Source: Nocardia huaxiensis
GTDB taxonomy: Bacteria > Actinomycetota > Actinomycetes > Mycobacteriales > Mycobacteriaceae
Assembly (NCBI RefSeq): GCF_013744875.1
Contig: NZ_CP059399.1
Coordinates: forward strand, 5,704,001 to 5,768,000
DNA length: 64,000 bases
Reading direction: 5' to 3'
The notes under the pieces are model-generated. The model worked only from the letters and a program-made list of their open reading frames with translations. It searched no databases and had not been told where the DNA came from. This document shows, piece after piece, positions 35,025-44,023 of the stretch. Each line of letters starts with the position of its first letter. Positions within the stretch are counted from its first letter, which is position 1. The translations under genes were made by a program, and so were the position numbers.

Positions 35025-36766
35025 TCCGACTGCTACTGCGCGTACTGGGCGACGAATACGCCCCGCCGGTGCGCCGCACCCTGGCCCTCATGACCGTGAC
35101 GGCCGTGTTCGAAGGGCTGTCCTACGCCCTGCTGGTCCCGGTGTTGCGCGCGCTGTTCGGCCCCGAACCCGCGCAGGCCCGCCCGTGGCTGGTCGCCTTC
35201 GGCCTCGCGGTCGCCGGATACGCGATCCTGCGCTACCGCAGTGATCTGTCCGGCTTCCGCGTCGGCACCACACTGCTGCGCGGCATGTACTACCGCCTCG
35301 GCGAGCACATGGCCCGGCTCCCGCTCGGCTGGTATTCGACCGGCCGCGTCGGCGAGGTGTCGGTGCTGGCCAGTCGTGGTGTGCTGCAAGCGATGAGCGT
35401 GATCGCGCATCTGCTGGGCCCGTTCATCTCGGCCGCCGTCACGCCGCTGACGATCATCGCGGTGATGCTCGCGTTCAACTGGCAGCTGGGTCTGGCGGCG
35501 CTGCTGTCCGCTCCGATCGTCCTGGCCGTCCAGGTGTGGACGGGCCGTTCGACCGCTGCCGTCGATGCGGAGCGCCACGACCGCGAGCGCGACGCCACCG
35601 CCCGGGTGATCGAATACCTGCAGGCCCAGCCGGTGCTGCGGGCGGGTGGCCGGACCGCCGAACGCTTCGATCTGCTCGACGACTCGCTGGGCGAGTTGCA
35701 GCGCGCCTCGCGCCGCTCGGCGCTGGCCGCGCTTCCGGGCGTGGTGGGTTCGGCCCTCACCGTGCAGGCGATCTTCACCGCCCTGCTGGCGCTCGGCGCC
35801 TACCTGGCCCTCGGCGGAAGTATCGGCGCGGCAGAGGTGCTGGCGATTCTCGTGCTGGCGGCGCGCTGCGCCGAGCCGCTGCTGTCGCTGTCGGCCATGG
35901 CGGGCACGATCCGCGCCGCACGTGCGCAACTGGTGCGGCTGGACACGCTGCTGAGCACCGCACCGCTACCCGAAACTTCGCAGCCGATCCGCCCGGAACG
36001 CCATGACCTGGAGTTCGACGCCGCCACCTTCCGCCACGACGGCCGGACGGTGGTCGAAGACCTGTCGCTGTCGATTCCGCAGGGCAGCCGCCTGGCGATC
36101 GTCGGACCGTCGGGTGCGGGCAAGAGCACCCTGCTGCAGTTGCTCGCCCGGTTCCACGATGTGGATACCGGGGCGATCCGGCTGGGCGGCATCGATATTC
36201 GTGCCATGAGCACCGCGGATCTGATGTCCCGCATCGCCATCGTCTTCCAGCAGGTGTATCTCTTCGACGGCACCATCGAGGAGAACATCCGCCTGGGCCG
36301 GCCCGACGCCACCGCGGCCGAGGTGCGCGCGGCGGCGACCGCCGCCCGCCTGGACGAGGTCATCGCCCGCTTGCCCGGCGGCTGGTCGGCGAACGTGGGC
36401 GAGGGCGGCAACCTGTTGTCCGGCGGTGAGCGTCAACGTGTTTCGATTGCCCGAGCACTGCTCAAGGACGCCCCCATCGTGCTGCTGGACGAGGTGACCT
36501 CGGCCCTGGACCCGATCAACGAGGCGGCCGTGCACGAGGGCATCGAACGTCTGATGCGGGGCCGCACGGTCGTGCTGGTGGCGCACCGGCTGCGCACGGT
36601 TCGCGGCGCGGATCGGGTGGCCTTCCTCGACGCGGGCCGCATCGCCGAGCTCGGCACCCACGACGAGTTGCTGCGCGCGGGCGGCCGCTACGCCGAATTC
36701 TGGGACGCGGCAACACCTTCGATGCGCGCGCAGGCACAACCGGAGCGGACCGACGCCGTGCATTGA
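35021..36766 (+). CDS. ABC transporter half (permease-ATPase), partner subunit
   Basis: 581 residues. Membrane domain ~20-300 with LPLGWYSTGRVGEVSVLASRG in the coupling helix; ATPase domain with Walker A GPSGAGKST ~362, signature LSGGERQR ~466 and Walker B IVLLDEVTSALD ~486, all with intact catalytic residues. The start overlaps the first subunit (ATGA), giving a two-gene heterodimeric transporter under the divergent TetR. The pattern fits YbtP/YbtQ or IrtA/IrtB-like pairs as well as multidrug exporters. There is no siderophore-interacting domain on either subunit. Confidence 0.9.
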   Translation: MIRLLLRVLGDEYAPPVRRTLALMTVTAVFEGLSYALLVPVLRALFGPEPAQARPWLVAFGLAVAGYAILRYRSDLSGFRVGTTLLRGMYYRLGEHMARLPLGWYSTGRVGEVSVLASRGVLQAMSVIAHLLGPFISAAVTPLTIIAVMLAFNWQLGLAALLSAPIVLAVQVWTGRSTAAVDAERHDRERDATARVIEYLQAQPVLRAGGRTAERFDLLDDSLGELQRASRRSALAALPGVVGSALTVQAIFTALLALGAYLALGGSIGAAEVLAILVLAARCAEPLLSLSAMAGTIRAARAQLVRLDTLLSTAPLPETSQPIRPERHDLEFDAATFRHDGRTVVEDLSLSIPQGSRLAIVGPSGAGKSTLLQLLARFHDVDTGAIRLGGIDIRAMSTADLMSRIAIVFQQVYLFDGTIEENIRLGRPDATAAEVRAAATAARLDEVIARLPGGWSANVGEGGNLLSGGERQRVSIARALLKDAPIVLLDEVTSALDPINEAAVHEGIERLMRGRTVVLVAHRLRTVRGADRVAFLDAGRIAELGTHDELLRAGGRYAEFWDAATPSMRAQAQPERTDAVH

Positions 36767-36777
36767 CATTTCCGCCC

Positions 36778-36796
36778 TGATTGTCTGAGACAATCA
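36778..36796. promoter_or_regulatory. Perfect 19-bp palindrome before the SRPBCC-ligase gene
   Basis: TGATTGTCTGAGACAATCA is a perfect hyphenated palindrome with 9-bp arms and a central G. It starts 11 bp after the ABC stop and lies about 90 bp upstream of the chosen ligase start. Such length and symmetry suggest a TetR- or similar dimer site that separates the ligase gene from the transporter operon. Confidence 0.72.
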
Positions 36797-36885
36797 TTGC
36801 TTTTGATCGTGGTTCGTGGCAGTCTTCCCCGACACCCTCACGACCCCCGTCCGGCCCCGGACGCCACAGGAAGACACACGGCACC

Positions 36886-38934
36886 TTGACGTCCGAGATC
36901 ATCGATGTGAGCACCCGTATCGCAGCCCCACGCGACGAGCTCTGGAAACTGCTCACCGATCCCCCGCGCTGGTCCCGATTCTTCACCGGGGTCGGGACCG
37001 CGACCCGGGTCACCGAGACCGGTGGCGGCCTGCGCTATGTCGTCACCGTGGGCGGGCACGGATTTCCGGTGCGGCACACCGGTTTCGGACTGCGGGTGAT
37101 CCGCGTGGGCTCCGGCTTCCGGCTCGACGGCACCGACGGGCGCTGGTTCCTGTCGGTGCGCCTGCGTGCGGATCCGACCGACGGCGCCACCCATATCGGT
37201 GCGACGCTGTTCGGAATGGCGCATCCGGAGCTGGTGCGCTACCGCGACGCCGCGGTGAGCGCCTGGTTGCACGCTGGGCTCACCCGTATGGCGGACTATC
37301 TGAACAACGCACCGACCGGCATCGTCAGGAATTCCGGTGAGCTGCGGTCGGTTCCGCTGAGCGTGGCGCGCACCGTCACCGCCACCAAGGTGGTGAATCC
37401 GTTCGTGCGCCCGGACCGGGGACTGGCCCAGCTGGCCGCCCTGGCCCGATGGGGTTTCACCCTGCAGGGCGGGTACGCCGCGGCCCGCGCGCATTCACCG
37501 GACAGCGCCGCGATCATCGATGACAGCGGCAGTCACGACTTCCTGCGCATGCACCTGCGCTCGACCTGGATAGCCGAAGGCATGGCGCGCAAGGGAATCC
37601 ACGCTGGCAGCGTGGTGGGCATCCTGACCCGCAATCACGCGGGCATGGTCGAGATCATGGCGGCGTGCGGCAAACTCGGCGTGGACGCGGTCCTGCTCAA
37701 TACCGGGCTCGGCGCCCGGCAGATCGAGGAGCTGGCCTACCGGCACCGGCCCGCCGCGCTCTTTCTCGATGACGAGTTCGACAGTGTCGCACGGTATCTG
37801 CCTGTCGACACGCTGTGCATCGCCACCGGCTCGGAGTCCGTCGTCGCCGGCCGGATCAGCGTGGCGGACCTGCTGCGCGATATCGGCACCGGGTTCCCGC
37901 GCCCGCCCCGGCCGGGCAAGCAGATCGTGCTCACCGCGGGCACCACCGGCGCGCCCAAGGTCGCGGTTCGCCCGCACCCCAAGGGATTCGGCACCGTCGC
38001 GGCCATGCTCTCGCGGCTGCCGCTGCGCATGGGCGAGCGCATGCTCATCGCCTCGCCGCTGTTCCACAGCTGGGGTCTGGGACTGCTGCAGATCAGCACG
38101 CCGCTGCGGGCCACGGTCGTGCTGCAGTCGCGCTTCGATCCCGAATCCTGTTTGCGCGCAATCGCCGAACACCGCTGCACTTCGCTCATGGCGGTGCCGG
38201 TCATGCTGCAGCGGCTGCTCGAGGTACCGCCGCAGGTCCGCGCCCGCTACGACACCTCGTCGCTGCGGGTGATCGCCAGCAGTGGTTCGCCGCTCATCGG
38301 GTCGCTGGCCAATCAGATCATGGATGCCTTCGGCGACATCCTCTACAACTTCTACGGTTCCACCGAGGTGTCCTGGGCGACCGTGGCCGACCCCACCGAC
38401 CTGCGTCTGACCCCGGGCACCGCGGGCCGCCCGGATCTCGGCACCGCCATCGCCATCGTCGACGACAATGACGCCGTGCTACCGGTCGGCGCCACCGGCC
38501 GGGTGTTCGTCGGCAATGGCATGCTGTTCGACGGCTACCTCAATGCCGCCGACCCGCGCCGCCGCCAGGGTCTCATGGACACCGGCGATCTCGGCTATCT
38601 CGATGCCGAGGGCCGCCTGTTCGTCCGCGGGCGCGGCGACGAAATGATCATCTCCGGCGGCGAGAAGGTTTTCCCCCTGGCCGTCGAGGACGCCCTGGCG
38701 CGCCTGCCCCACATCCGCGAGGTCGCCGTCGTCGGCGTCCCCGACACCGATTTCGGTCAGCGCCTGGCCGCCTTCGTCGTCCCCCGCACCGGCGTCGACC
38801 TGGACGCGGACCTGCTGCGCCGCTATATCCGCACCCGACTCAGTCGCTTCGCCGTCCCGCGCGATATCACTTTCCTGAACTCGTTGCCGCGCAATACAAC
38901 CGGAAAGATCCTCAAACGCACGCTGATCTCCTGA
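36886..38934 (+). CDS. SRPBCC-domain / acyl-CoA synthetase (AMP-ligase) fusion
   Basis: About 682 residues. Residues ~5-145 form a START/SRPBCC lipid-binding-like domain (IAAPRDELWKLLTDPPRWSRFF, AAVSAWLHAGLTRMADYLN). Residues ~190-682 form an ANL adenylation domain: VLTAGTTGAPKV ~348, NFYGSTEVSWA ~487, MDTGDLGYLDAEGRLFVRGRGDEMI ~563-590, and the catalytic lysine in NTTGKILKR ~671. It would activate a carboxylic acid as acyl-AMP/CoA. The TTG at 36886, with AGGAAG 12 nt upstream, keeps the first SRPBCC strand; the GTG at 36907 is possible. The in-frame TTG at 36781 is rejected because it lies inside the palindrome. Confidence 0.82.
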   Translation: MTSEIIDVSTRIAAPRDELWKLLTDPPRWSRFFTGVGTATRVTETGGGLRYVVTVGGHGFPVRHTGFGLRVIRVGSGFRLDGTDGRWFLSVRLRADPTDGATHIGATLFGMAHPELVRYRDAAVSAWLHAGLTRMADYLNNAPTGIVRNSGELRSVPLSVARTVTATKVVNPFVRPDRGLAQLAALARWGFTLQGGYAAARAHSPDSAAIIDDSGSHDFLRMHLRSTWIAEGMARKGIHAGSVVGILTRNHAGMVEIMAACGKLGVDAVLLNTGLGARQIEELAYRHRPAALFLDDEFDSVARYLPVDTLCIATGSESVVAGRISVADLLRDIGTGFPRPPRPGKQIVLTAGTTGAPKVAVRPHPKGFGTVAAMLSRLPLRMGERMLIASPLFHSWGLGLLQISTPLRATVVLQSRFDPESCLRAIAEHRCTSLMAVPVMLQRLLEVPPQVRARYDTSSLRVIASSGSPLIGSLANQIMDAFGDILYNFYGSTEVSWATVADPTDLRLTPGTAGRPDLGTAIAIVDDNDAVLPVGATGRVFVGNGMLFDGYLNAADPRRRQGLMDTGDLGYLDAEGRLFVRGRGDEMIISGGEKVFPLAVEDALARLPHIREVAVVGVPDTDFGQRLAAFVVPRTGVDLDADLLRRYIRTRLSRFAVPRDITFLNSLPRNTTGKILKRTLIS

Positions 38935-38997
38935 GGGCCGCGTCCCAACCAGGCCGAAATGCCCGGGTGAGCGCTGATCACCAGGTGCCGGTATCGA

Positions 38998-40005
38998 TCA
39001 CGGGTAGGGCGTCGGCAGCGGCATGCCACGCTCACGCAGGACCTCGCGCAGCCGGTCGGGGTAGTCGGTGATGATGCCGTCCACGCCCTTGTCGAGGAGC
39101 GCGCGCATGGTGGCGGCGTCATTGGGCGTCCACGGCACGACCAGCATGCCATTGGCGTGGGCCTCGTCCACCATGCTCCGGGTGATCAGCGGAATCTGCA
39201 CCGAGCCGTCCGGCGGGAGCGACTCCAGCGGGGAAATCGCCACGGCCCCGAAGGATTTCGCGGTCTTGACCAGGCTGCCGCCGTACCCGATCGGGTGCAG
39301 TCCGCCCAGCCACGGGGAGAACGGATAGACCTTCGTCGGGTCGGTGAGGGCGTAGAGCGGCAGGGCGGGATTCACCCGGTGCATGAGCTGCAGCGCACCC
39401 CAGTCGAAGCTCTGGATCTTGACATTGCGGTCGAATCCGGAGCGGGCGACCTCGGCGACCACGCGGTCCACGAAGTCCTGTGCCGGGCGGGTGTCACTGC
39501 CGGCCGGGTTGGTCTTCAGTTCGATGCTGAAGGTCGCCGTATTCGCGCCGCGGCTGCGGGCGAGTTCGAAAACCTCTGCCAGCGTGGGCATTTTCGCGCC
39601 GGGGGCGGTGCGCTGCCCGGGGAAGTCCGACTGCGCCTCGGAGCCGCAGTCCAGGGTGCGGACCTGGTCGAAGGTCAGCTCCTTGATGAGCTTGCCGACG
39701 TAGGGGTACTGGGCGTCGCCGGGAGTCACGGGGGCGGTGTCATTGCATTTCGCGCCGTCGACCTTGCTGTCGTGGGTGATGACCTCGCGGCCGTCCTTGG
39801 TGAGGGCGATATCCAATTCCAGTGTGGTGACGCCGATTTCGAGGGCGCGCGCGAAGGCGGGCAGCGTGTTCTCCACGGTGAGCCCGCGACCGCCACGGTG
39901 TGCCTGTAGGTCGAAGGCGGTAGCCGGGGCCGCGTGCGCCGGAGCCGGCAGCACGGCCGTGGTGACCGCGAGCAATGCGGCGGGGAGCAGGAGACGGGTC
40001 TTCAA
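38998..40005 (-). CDS. Secreted glycerophosphodiester phosphodiesterase
   Basis: 335 residues with a signal peptide (MKTRLLLPAALLAVTTAVLPAPAHA). GDPD TIM-barrel motifs: the catalytic pair HRGGRGLTVENTLPAF, the metal ligands TLELDIALTKDGREVITHDSKV, and a C-terminal GVDGIITDYPDRL. It releases glycerol-3-phosphate from glycerophosphodiesters outside the cell, a phosphate and carbon scavenging role. It appears to start at a TTG with AGAGG upstream. Divergent from a TetR gene. Confidence 0.92.
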   Translation of the reverse strand: MKTRLLLPAALLAVTTAVLPAPAHAAPATAFDLQAHRGGRGLTVENTLPAFARALEIGVTTLELDIALTKDGREVITHDSKVDGAKCNDTAPVTPGDAQYPYVGKLIKELTFDQVRTLDCGSEAQSDFPGQRTAPGAKMPTLAEVFELARSRGANTATFSIELKTNPAGSDTRPAQDFVDRVVAEVARSGFDRNVKIQSFDWGALQLMHRVNPALPLYALTDPTKVYPFSPWLGGLHPIGYGGSLVKTAKSFGAVAISPLESLPPDGSVQIPLITRSMVDEAHANGMLVVPWTPNDAATMRALLDKGVDGIITDYPDRLREVLRERGMPLPTPYP

Positions 40006-40108
40006 GTCCGCGAAGCCTCTCGTCGGGAATGGAACGCGTTACATCGAAACATGGGGCGTCGTGGCCGTCCCGAAAACCGGCCTTTCGGTACGCGCTACTC
40101 GACTTGAT

Positions 40109-40144
40109 CCTAATTGGATTAGGTTTTACCCTAATCTCCTTAGG
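40109..40144. promoter_or_regulatory. Tandem CCTAA...TTAGG operators
   Basis: Two inverted repeats: CCTAATTGGATTAGG (40109-40123, 6-bp arms) and CCTAATCTCCTTAGG (40130-40144, 5-bp arms), centres 21 bp apart, two helical turns. The second overlaps the ribosome site of the TetR gene at 40157. This layout suggests autoregulation by two dimers; the divergent phosphodiesterase gene may share it. Confidence 0.7.
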
Positions 40145-40156
40145 AAGGAGCTGTTC

Positions 40157-40744
40157 ATGTCACCGCGAGCGGGCCTGACCAGGGAGCGGATCGCCGAGAG
40201 CGCCGCCGGACTCGCCGATGAGATCGGATTCGACAACGTCACGCTGTCGGCGGTCGCCCGGCGGTTCGGGGTGAAGGATCCGAGCCTCTACACGCATGTG
40301 CGCAACCTGCACGACCTGCGGGTGCGGGTGGCGCTGCTGGCGGCGGCCGAACTCAACGATCGAATCGGGCTCGCGGTCGCGGGACGGTCGGGCAAGGACG
40401 CCCTGATCGCGTTCGCCGGGGCGTACCGGGCCTACGCGCTCGAACATCCGGGCCGCTACGCCGCCACCCAGATGCGCATGGATCCGGCCGAGGTGGCCGG
40501 GGAGCCCGCGCTGCTGCGCAGCATCGCCCTCACCACCTCGATCCTGCGCGGGTACGGACTCGACGGAGATGCGGGACTCGACGCAGGACGGTTGCTGCGC
40601 AGCACCTTCCACGGCTTCGCCACCCTCGAAGCGGCGGGCGGCTTCGCCCATTCCCGGCCCACCGACGCCAGCTGGCACCACATTCTCGAGGCGCTGCACC
40701 GCACGCTGTCGAGCTGGCCCGCCGATGCGGGCGAACACCACTGA
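40157..40744 (+). CDS. TetR-family regulator with WHG-like C-terminal domain
   Basis: 195 residues from an ATG preceded by AGGAAGGAG at 6-7 nt. The HTH reads VTLSAVARRFGVKDPSLYTHVRNLHDL, typical of the TetR subgroup with the WHG effector domain. It leads a rightward group with an alpha/beta hydrolase (22 nt later) and an amidohydrolase. The tandem CCTAA/TTAGG repeats just upstream are its probable own operators. Confidence 0.9.
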   Translation: MSPRAGLTRERIAESAAGLADEIGFDNVTLSAVARRFGVKDPSLYTHVRNLHDLRVRVALLAAAELNDRIGLAVAGRSGKDALIAFAGAYRAYALEHPGRYAATQMRMDPAEVAGEPALLRSIALTTSILRGYGLDGDAGLDAGRLLRSTFHGFATLEAAGGFAHSRPTDASWHHILEALHRTLSSWPADAGEHH

Positions 40745-40766
40745 TCCGCACAGAACGGAATTCCCG

Positions 40767-41585
40767 ATGAGGTCCCACACTTTCGCCGTGCCCGGAGCCA
40801 CCCTCCACTACGAGATCCGCGGCGCCGGCCCCCTGCTGTTGCTGATCCCCGGCGGCGGCGGTGACGCCGGAACCTTCGACGGTATGGCCGAGGCGCTCGA
40901 AAAGCATTTCACCGTGGTCGCATTCGACCCGCGCGGCTATTCCCGCAGCACGCTCGACAGTGGTCAGCCCGAGGATCAGCACGTCGCGGTCCAGCGCGAC
41001 GACGTGTACCGGCTGCTCACCCACCTGACCGACAAGCCTGCCTTGGTGTGCGGCACCAGCGACGGCGCGATCGTGGGTCTGGACCTGCTGGCCCGCCATC
41101 CGGAGACCATCCGCACGCTGATCGCCCACGAGCCACCGTGTTTCGCGATCCTGCCCGATGCCGCCGAGCATCGGGCCATGGTCGAGGAGGTGTACGCCCT
41201 GCACCGCACCGAGGGCCTCGCCGCGGCGGGCGCGCGCTTCTTCGCGGGTATCGGCGGCGCGATGAAGCCGTCCCCGCAGCCCGCCGAACTGTCGCCGCGC
41301 GAGGCCGAGCTGTGGGCCCGGCTGGCCGCCAACGCACCGATCATGATGGAACACGAACTGCGCGAATTCACCTCCTACACACCCGATTACCAGGCCCTGA
41401 CCGCCGTGTCCGACCGGTTGCTGCTCGCGGTGGGCCGGGAGACGCTCGATCGTCTGCCCGCACGCCCGGCCCGCGTGATCGCGGAGCGACTCGATCTGAA
41501 GGTCACCGAATTCCCGGGCGCGCACAATGGATTGCGCACCGATGCGGTGGAATTCGCCCACCAGCTGATCGAGATTCTCACGTAG
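40767..41585 (+). CDS. Alpha/beta hydrolase
   Basis: 272 residues. Oxyanion loop LLIPGGGGDAGTFDGM, DPRGYSRS after strand 4, nucleophile elbow LVCGTSDGAIVGL (G-T-S-D-G), and the final His in FPGAHNGLRT. The short HG-less oxyanion loop of four glycines is usual in actinobacterial peroxidase-like or esterase-like hydrolases. GGAA precedes the ATG. Encoded directly behind the TetR gene, which probably controls it; the ester substrate is unknown. Confidence 0.88.
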   Translation: MRSHTFAVPGATLHYEIRGAGPLLLLIPGGGGDAGTFDGMAEALEKHFTVVAFDPRGYSRSTLDSGQPEDQHVAVQRDDVYRLLTHLTDKPALVCGTSDGAIVGLDLLARHPETIRTLIAHEPPCFAILPDAAEHRAMVEEVYALHRTEGLAAAGARFFAGIGGAMKPSPQPAELSPREAELWARLAANAPIMMEHELREFTSYTPDYQALTAVSDRLLLAVGRETLDRLPARPARVIAERLDLKVTEFPGAHNGLRTDAVEFAHQLIEILT

Positions 41586-41635
41586 GCCGCCGGGCCGGCG
41601 TCAGGCCCTCCGGCCGCGAACCGGAAGGCGCCGAC

Positions 41636-42736
41636 ATGACCTCTCCCGCACCGCATTCCCGCCTCGCTCTGGACAATGTCCGGGTCTTCGACGGCCACGG
41701 CCTCACCGCTCCCGAGACCGTGGTGATCGACGGCCCGATCATCGGCGCCGACGCCACCGGCGCTCGGCATCTCGATGCGGACGGCGCGATTCTGCTGCCC
41801 GGATTCATCGACGCACACGTGCATCTGCACGACCTGCAGACCCCGCAGGTGCTGGCCGCCCACGGCGTGACCACTTCCCTCGATATGACCGCCGCGCCGG
41901 ATCTGGTGGCGGCGCTGCGCAACGGCCCGTACGCCGACAGCCTTCGCAGCGCGGTGCTGCCGGTGGTCGGCCCGGGCAGCGCGCACGCCCGGGCACTGGG
42001 TGAGCAGGTGATCATCCATGCCCCCGAGCAGGCCGAAGACGCTGTCGCCCAGCGGATCAAGGACGGCTGCGACTACGTCAAGCTGGTGCTGGAGGAGCCG
42101 GGCCACGGCGGTCCCGGCACCGCCACCGCGAGTGCCGTGGTCGCCGCCGCGCACGCCCGCGCCTTCCTGGTGATCGCCCACGCCGCGACCCCCGGGGCCT
42201 ACACGATCGCCCTGGACGCGGGTGCCGACATCATCACCCACATCCCCGTCGCCGGACCGCTGCCGCAGCACGATATCGACCGCATGGCGGCAGGACCCGC
42301 CGCTGCCGTCCCGACCCTGGGCATGATGCAGGGCTATGCGGAAATAGCGGGCGACGCCGCCGATTTCGAGCACGCACTGGCGAATGTGGCCGCCCTGCAC
42401 GCGGCCGGTGTGCCCATTCTGGCGGGCACCGACGCCAATGCCATCCCCGTCTCACCCGTCCGGCCGCCATTCGGGGCGAGTCTGCACCGCGAACTGGAGC
42501 TGCTCGTGCGCGCGGGCTTGTCGACGGCCGACGCCCTGCGCGCGGCCACCACCGGACCGGCCCGCGCCTTCGGGCTCACCGATCGTGGCGCGATCACCCC
42601 CGGTCTGCGCGCGGACCTGGTGCTACTCGACGGCGACCCACTGGCCGACATCACCGCGACCCGATCCATCCAGCGGATCTGGCGCGCCGGGATCGACCAA
42701 CCCGTGGAACCCCACGCGCCCAATACATTCGGATGA
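41636..42736 (+). CDS. Amidohydrolase-family protein
   Basis: 366 residues, metal-dependent TIM-barrel hydrolase. Metal motif FIDAHVHLHD near residue 60, a lysine in CDYVKLVLEEPG, histidines in VIAHAAT and IITHIPVAG, and the catalytic Asp in LAGTDANA near 265. The C-terminal beta-sandwich closes with LRADLVLLDGDPLADI. Imidazolonepropionase-like members cleave cyclic amides, or act on prolidase-type or aryl substrates. GGAAGG lies 7 nt upstream of the ATG. It follows the hydrolase by 50 nt, so both may be induced together by loss of TetR binding. Confidence 0.88.
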   Translation: MTSPAPHSRLALDNVRVFDGHGLTAPETVVIDGPIIGADATGARHLDADGAILLPGFIDAHVHLHDLQTPQVLAAHGVTTSLDMTAAPDLVAALRNGPYADSLRSAVLPVVGPGSAHARALGEQVIIHAPEQAEDAVAQRIKDGCDYVKLVLEEPGHGGPGTATASAVVAAAHARAFLVIAHAATPGAYTIALDAGADIITHIPVAGPLPQHDIDRMAAGPAAAVPTLGMMQGYAEIAGDAADFEHALANVAALHAAGVPILAGTDANAIPVSPVRPPFGASLHRELELLVRAGLSTADALRAATTGPARAFGLTDRGAITPGLRADLVLLDGDPLADITATRSIQRIWRAGIDQPVEPHAPNTFG

Positions 42737-42997
42737 AAGCCGGGGGCGGGAGCGGGGACATCGAGCCCAGCTTCGGATCGGGTAGCTCGACTCTGGCAGC
42801 CCCACCGCCCGTCCCGCTCCGGCCGCCCAATACCTCTGCGCCGCACGCACTTCGATCTTCCTTCCCAGCACCCGACAGCAGCACGGCCGTCCGCACGCCG
42901 CGACGGCAAACGCACCGGGGACTGCCGGGGGCGATGTCCGCCGGCACACTCCCGGCGTGTCGATCCGCATTCCGCCCGACCGCCGTAAGCTGGTGGC

Positions 42998-43354
42998 GTG
43001 GGTCGCCTACTGTTGTTCATCCTGGTCGCGGGATTGCTCATGCTGGTCGCGTGGTGGATTTCCCGGGAGTGGTCCGGGGACGCGGAGCGGGTGGCCCGCG
43101 CCAAGGGCGAGGTGCGCGGGTATCTCGAGCGGGTGAGCAGCGATCTGGTGCTGCTCGATCCCGACAATGACGCTGCCCTGGATGCGCTCGGCGAGGCCGC
43201 GGATCGCATGAACACCGCGCGCGCCCAGCTGGCGTCCGCGACGACGCTCGGTCAGGTGCGCATCGCCCGCGAAACCGCGCGCGGCGGACTGTACTTCGTG
43301 CGCAAGGCCCGCGAGGCCATGGGCCTGGATCCGGGCCCGCCGCTCCCGAAGTAG
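42998..43354 (+). CDS. Small single-pass membrane protein
   Basis: 118 residues from a GTG. One N-terminal helix (LLLFILVAGLLMLVAWWI) is followed by a cytosolic helical domain (AERVARAKGEVRGYLERVSSDLVLL, NTARAQLASATTLGQVRIARETARGGLYFVRKARE). No family is recognised, though related unnamed proteins occur across Nocardia-like genomes. It ends 3 nt from the convergent TetR gene. The 260 bp upstream hold nothing I can identify. Confidence 0.7.
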   Translation: MGRLLLFILVAGLLMLVAWWISREWSGDAERVARAKGEVRGYLERVSSDLVLLDPDNDAALDALGEAADRMNTARAQLASATTLGQVRIARETARGGLYFVRKAREAMGLDPGPPLPK

Positions 43355-43357
43355 CTC

Positions 43358-43975
43358 CTACGCCCCGCCGACCATCGGCACCAGATAGTCGTGCGCGAAG
43401 CGGGTGAGCTCGGCGTCGGAGCGCAGCGGCGTCGCACCGCTCTCCACGAGGATGATCGAATGCACCAGGCGGCAGACGATTTCGGAGCGGGTGACGATAT
43501 CGCCGCGATCGGTGACCAGCCCGCGCGCGGCGGCGCGCTCGAACATCTCGGCGGTGGCGGCCACGCACATGGTGAACACACCGCTGCCCTCGGTGGTGAG
43601 TTTCATGATGACGCGTTCGGGTTCGAGCGCGAGCATGCGCTCGACCATCGGATGGGTTCGCCAGCGCGTGACGACGGTGACGAAGATGTCGGACACGAGG
43701 CCCTCGAGGGTCTCGTGCCGATCGGGCATTGCCGCGAGTTCGGTCATCAGCCGCGCGACTTCGCGCCGGATCACGGCCTGCACCAGATCGTCGCGTGAGC
43801 CCACCCGGCGGTAGACCGTCACCCGGTCCACACCGGCCTGCCGGGCGACATCCTCGATGGTGGTCTTCTTGACGCCCACCTTCGCGAACTGCGCCAGGGC
43901 CGCGTCGAGAATGCGGTCCTCCGGGTCGATCACCCCATCGTCGCGGGTCACAGGCACTTTCGACGCGGATTTCAC
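43358..43975 (-). CDS. TetR-family regulator of the di-iron/BVMO cassette
   Basis: About 205 residues. HTH: TTIEDVARQAGVDRVTVYRRVGSRDDLVQ. The GTG at 43975 is chosen as a normal distance before the HTH; the open frame continues far upstream into the divergent gene and must be a read-through artefact. It is divergent from the oxygenase cassette with the 18-bp palindrome at 44024-44041 between, so it very likely represses that cassette. Confidence 0.87.
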   Translation of the reverse strand: MKSASKVPVTRDDGVIDPEDRILDAALAQFAKVGVKKTTIEDVARQAGVDRVTVYRRVGSRDDLVQAVIRREVARLMTELAAMPDRHETLEGLVSDIFVTVVTRWRTHPMVERMLALEPERVIMKLTTEGSGVFTMCVAATAEMFERAAARGLVTDRGDIVTRSEIVCRLVHSIILVESGATPLRSDAELTRFAHDYLVPMVGGA

Positions 43976-44023
43976 CTGGCCGACGTTAGCAGATCGGACG
44001 CCCTTCGCAACAATCCGCGCATA

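Noticed and set aside
36781..36885. TTG start at 36781 for the SRPBCC-ligase
   Set aside because: It lies inside the perfect palindrome 36778-36796, and the extra 35 residues are low-complexity and add no strand to the SRPBCC domain.
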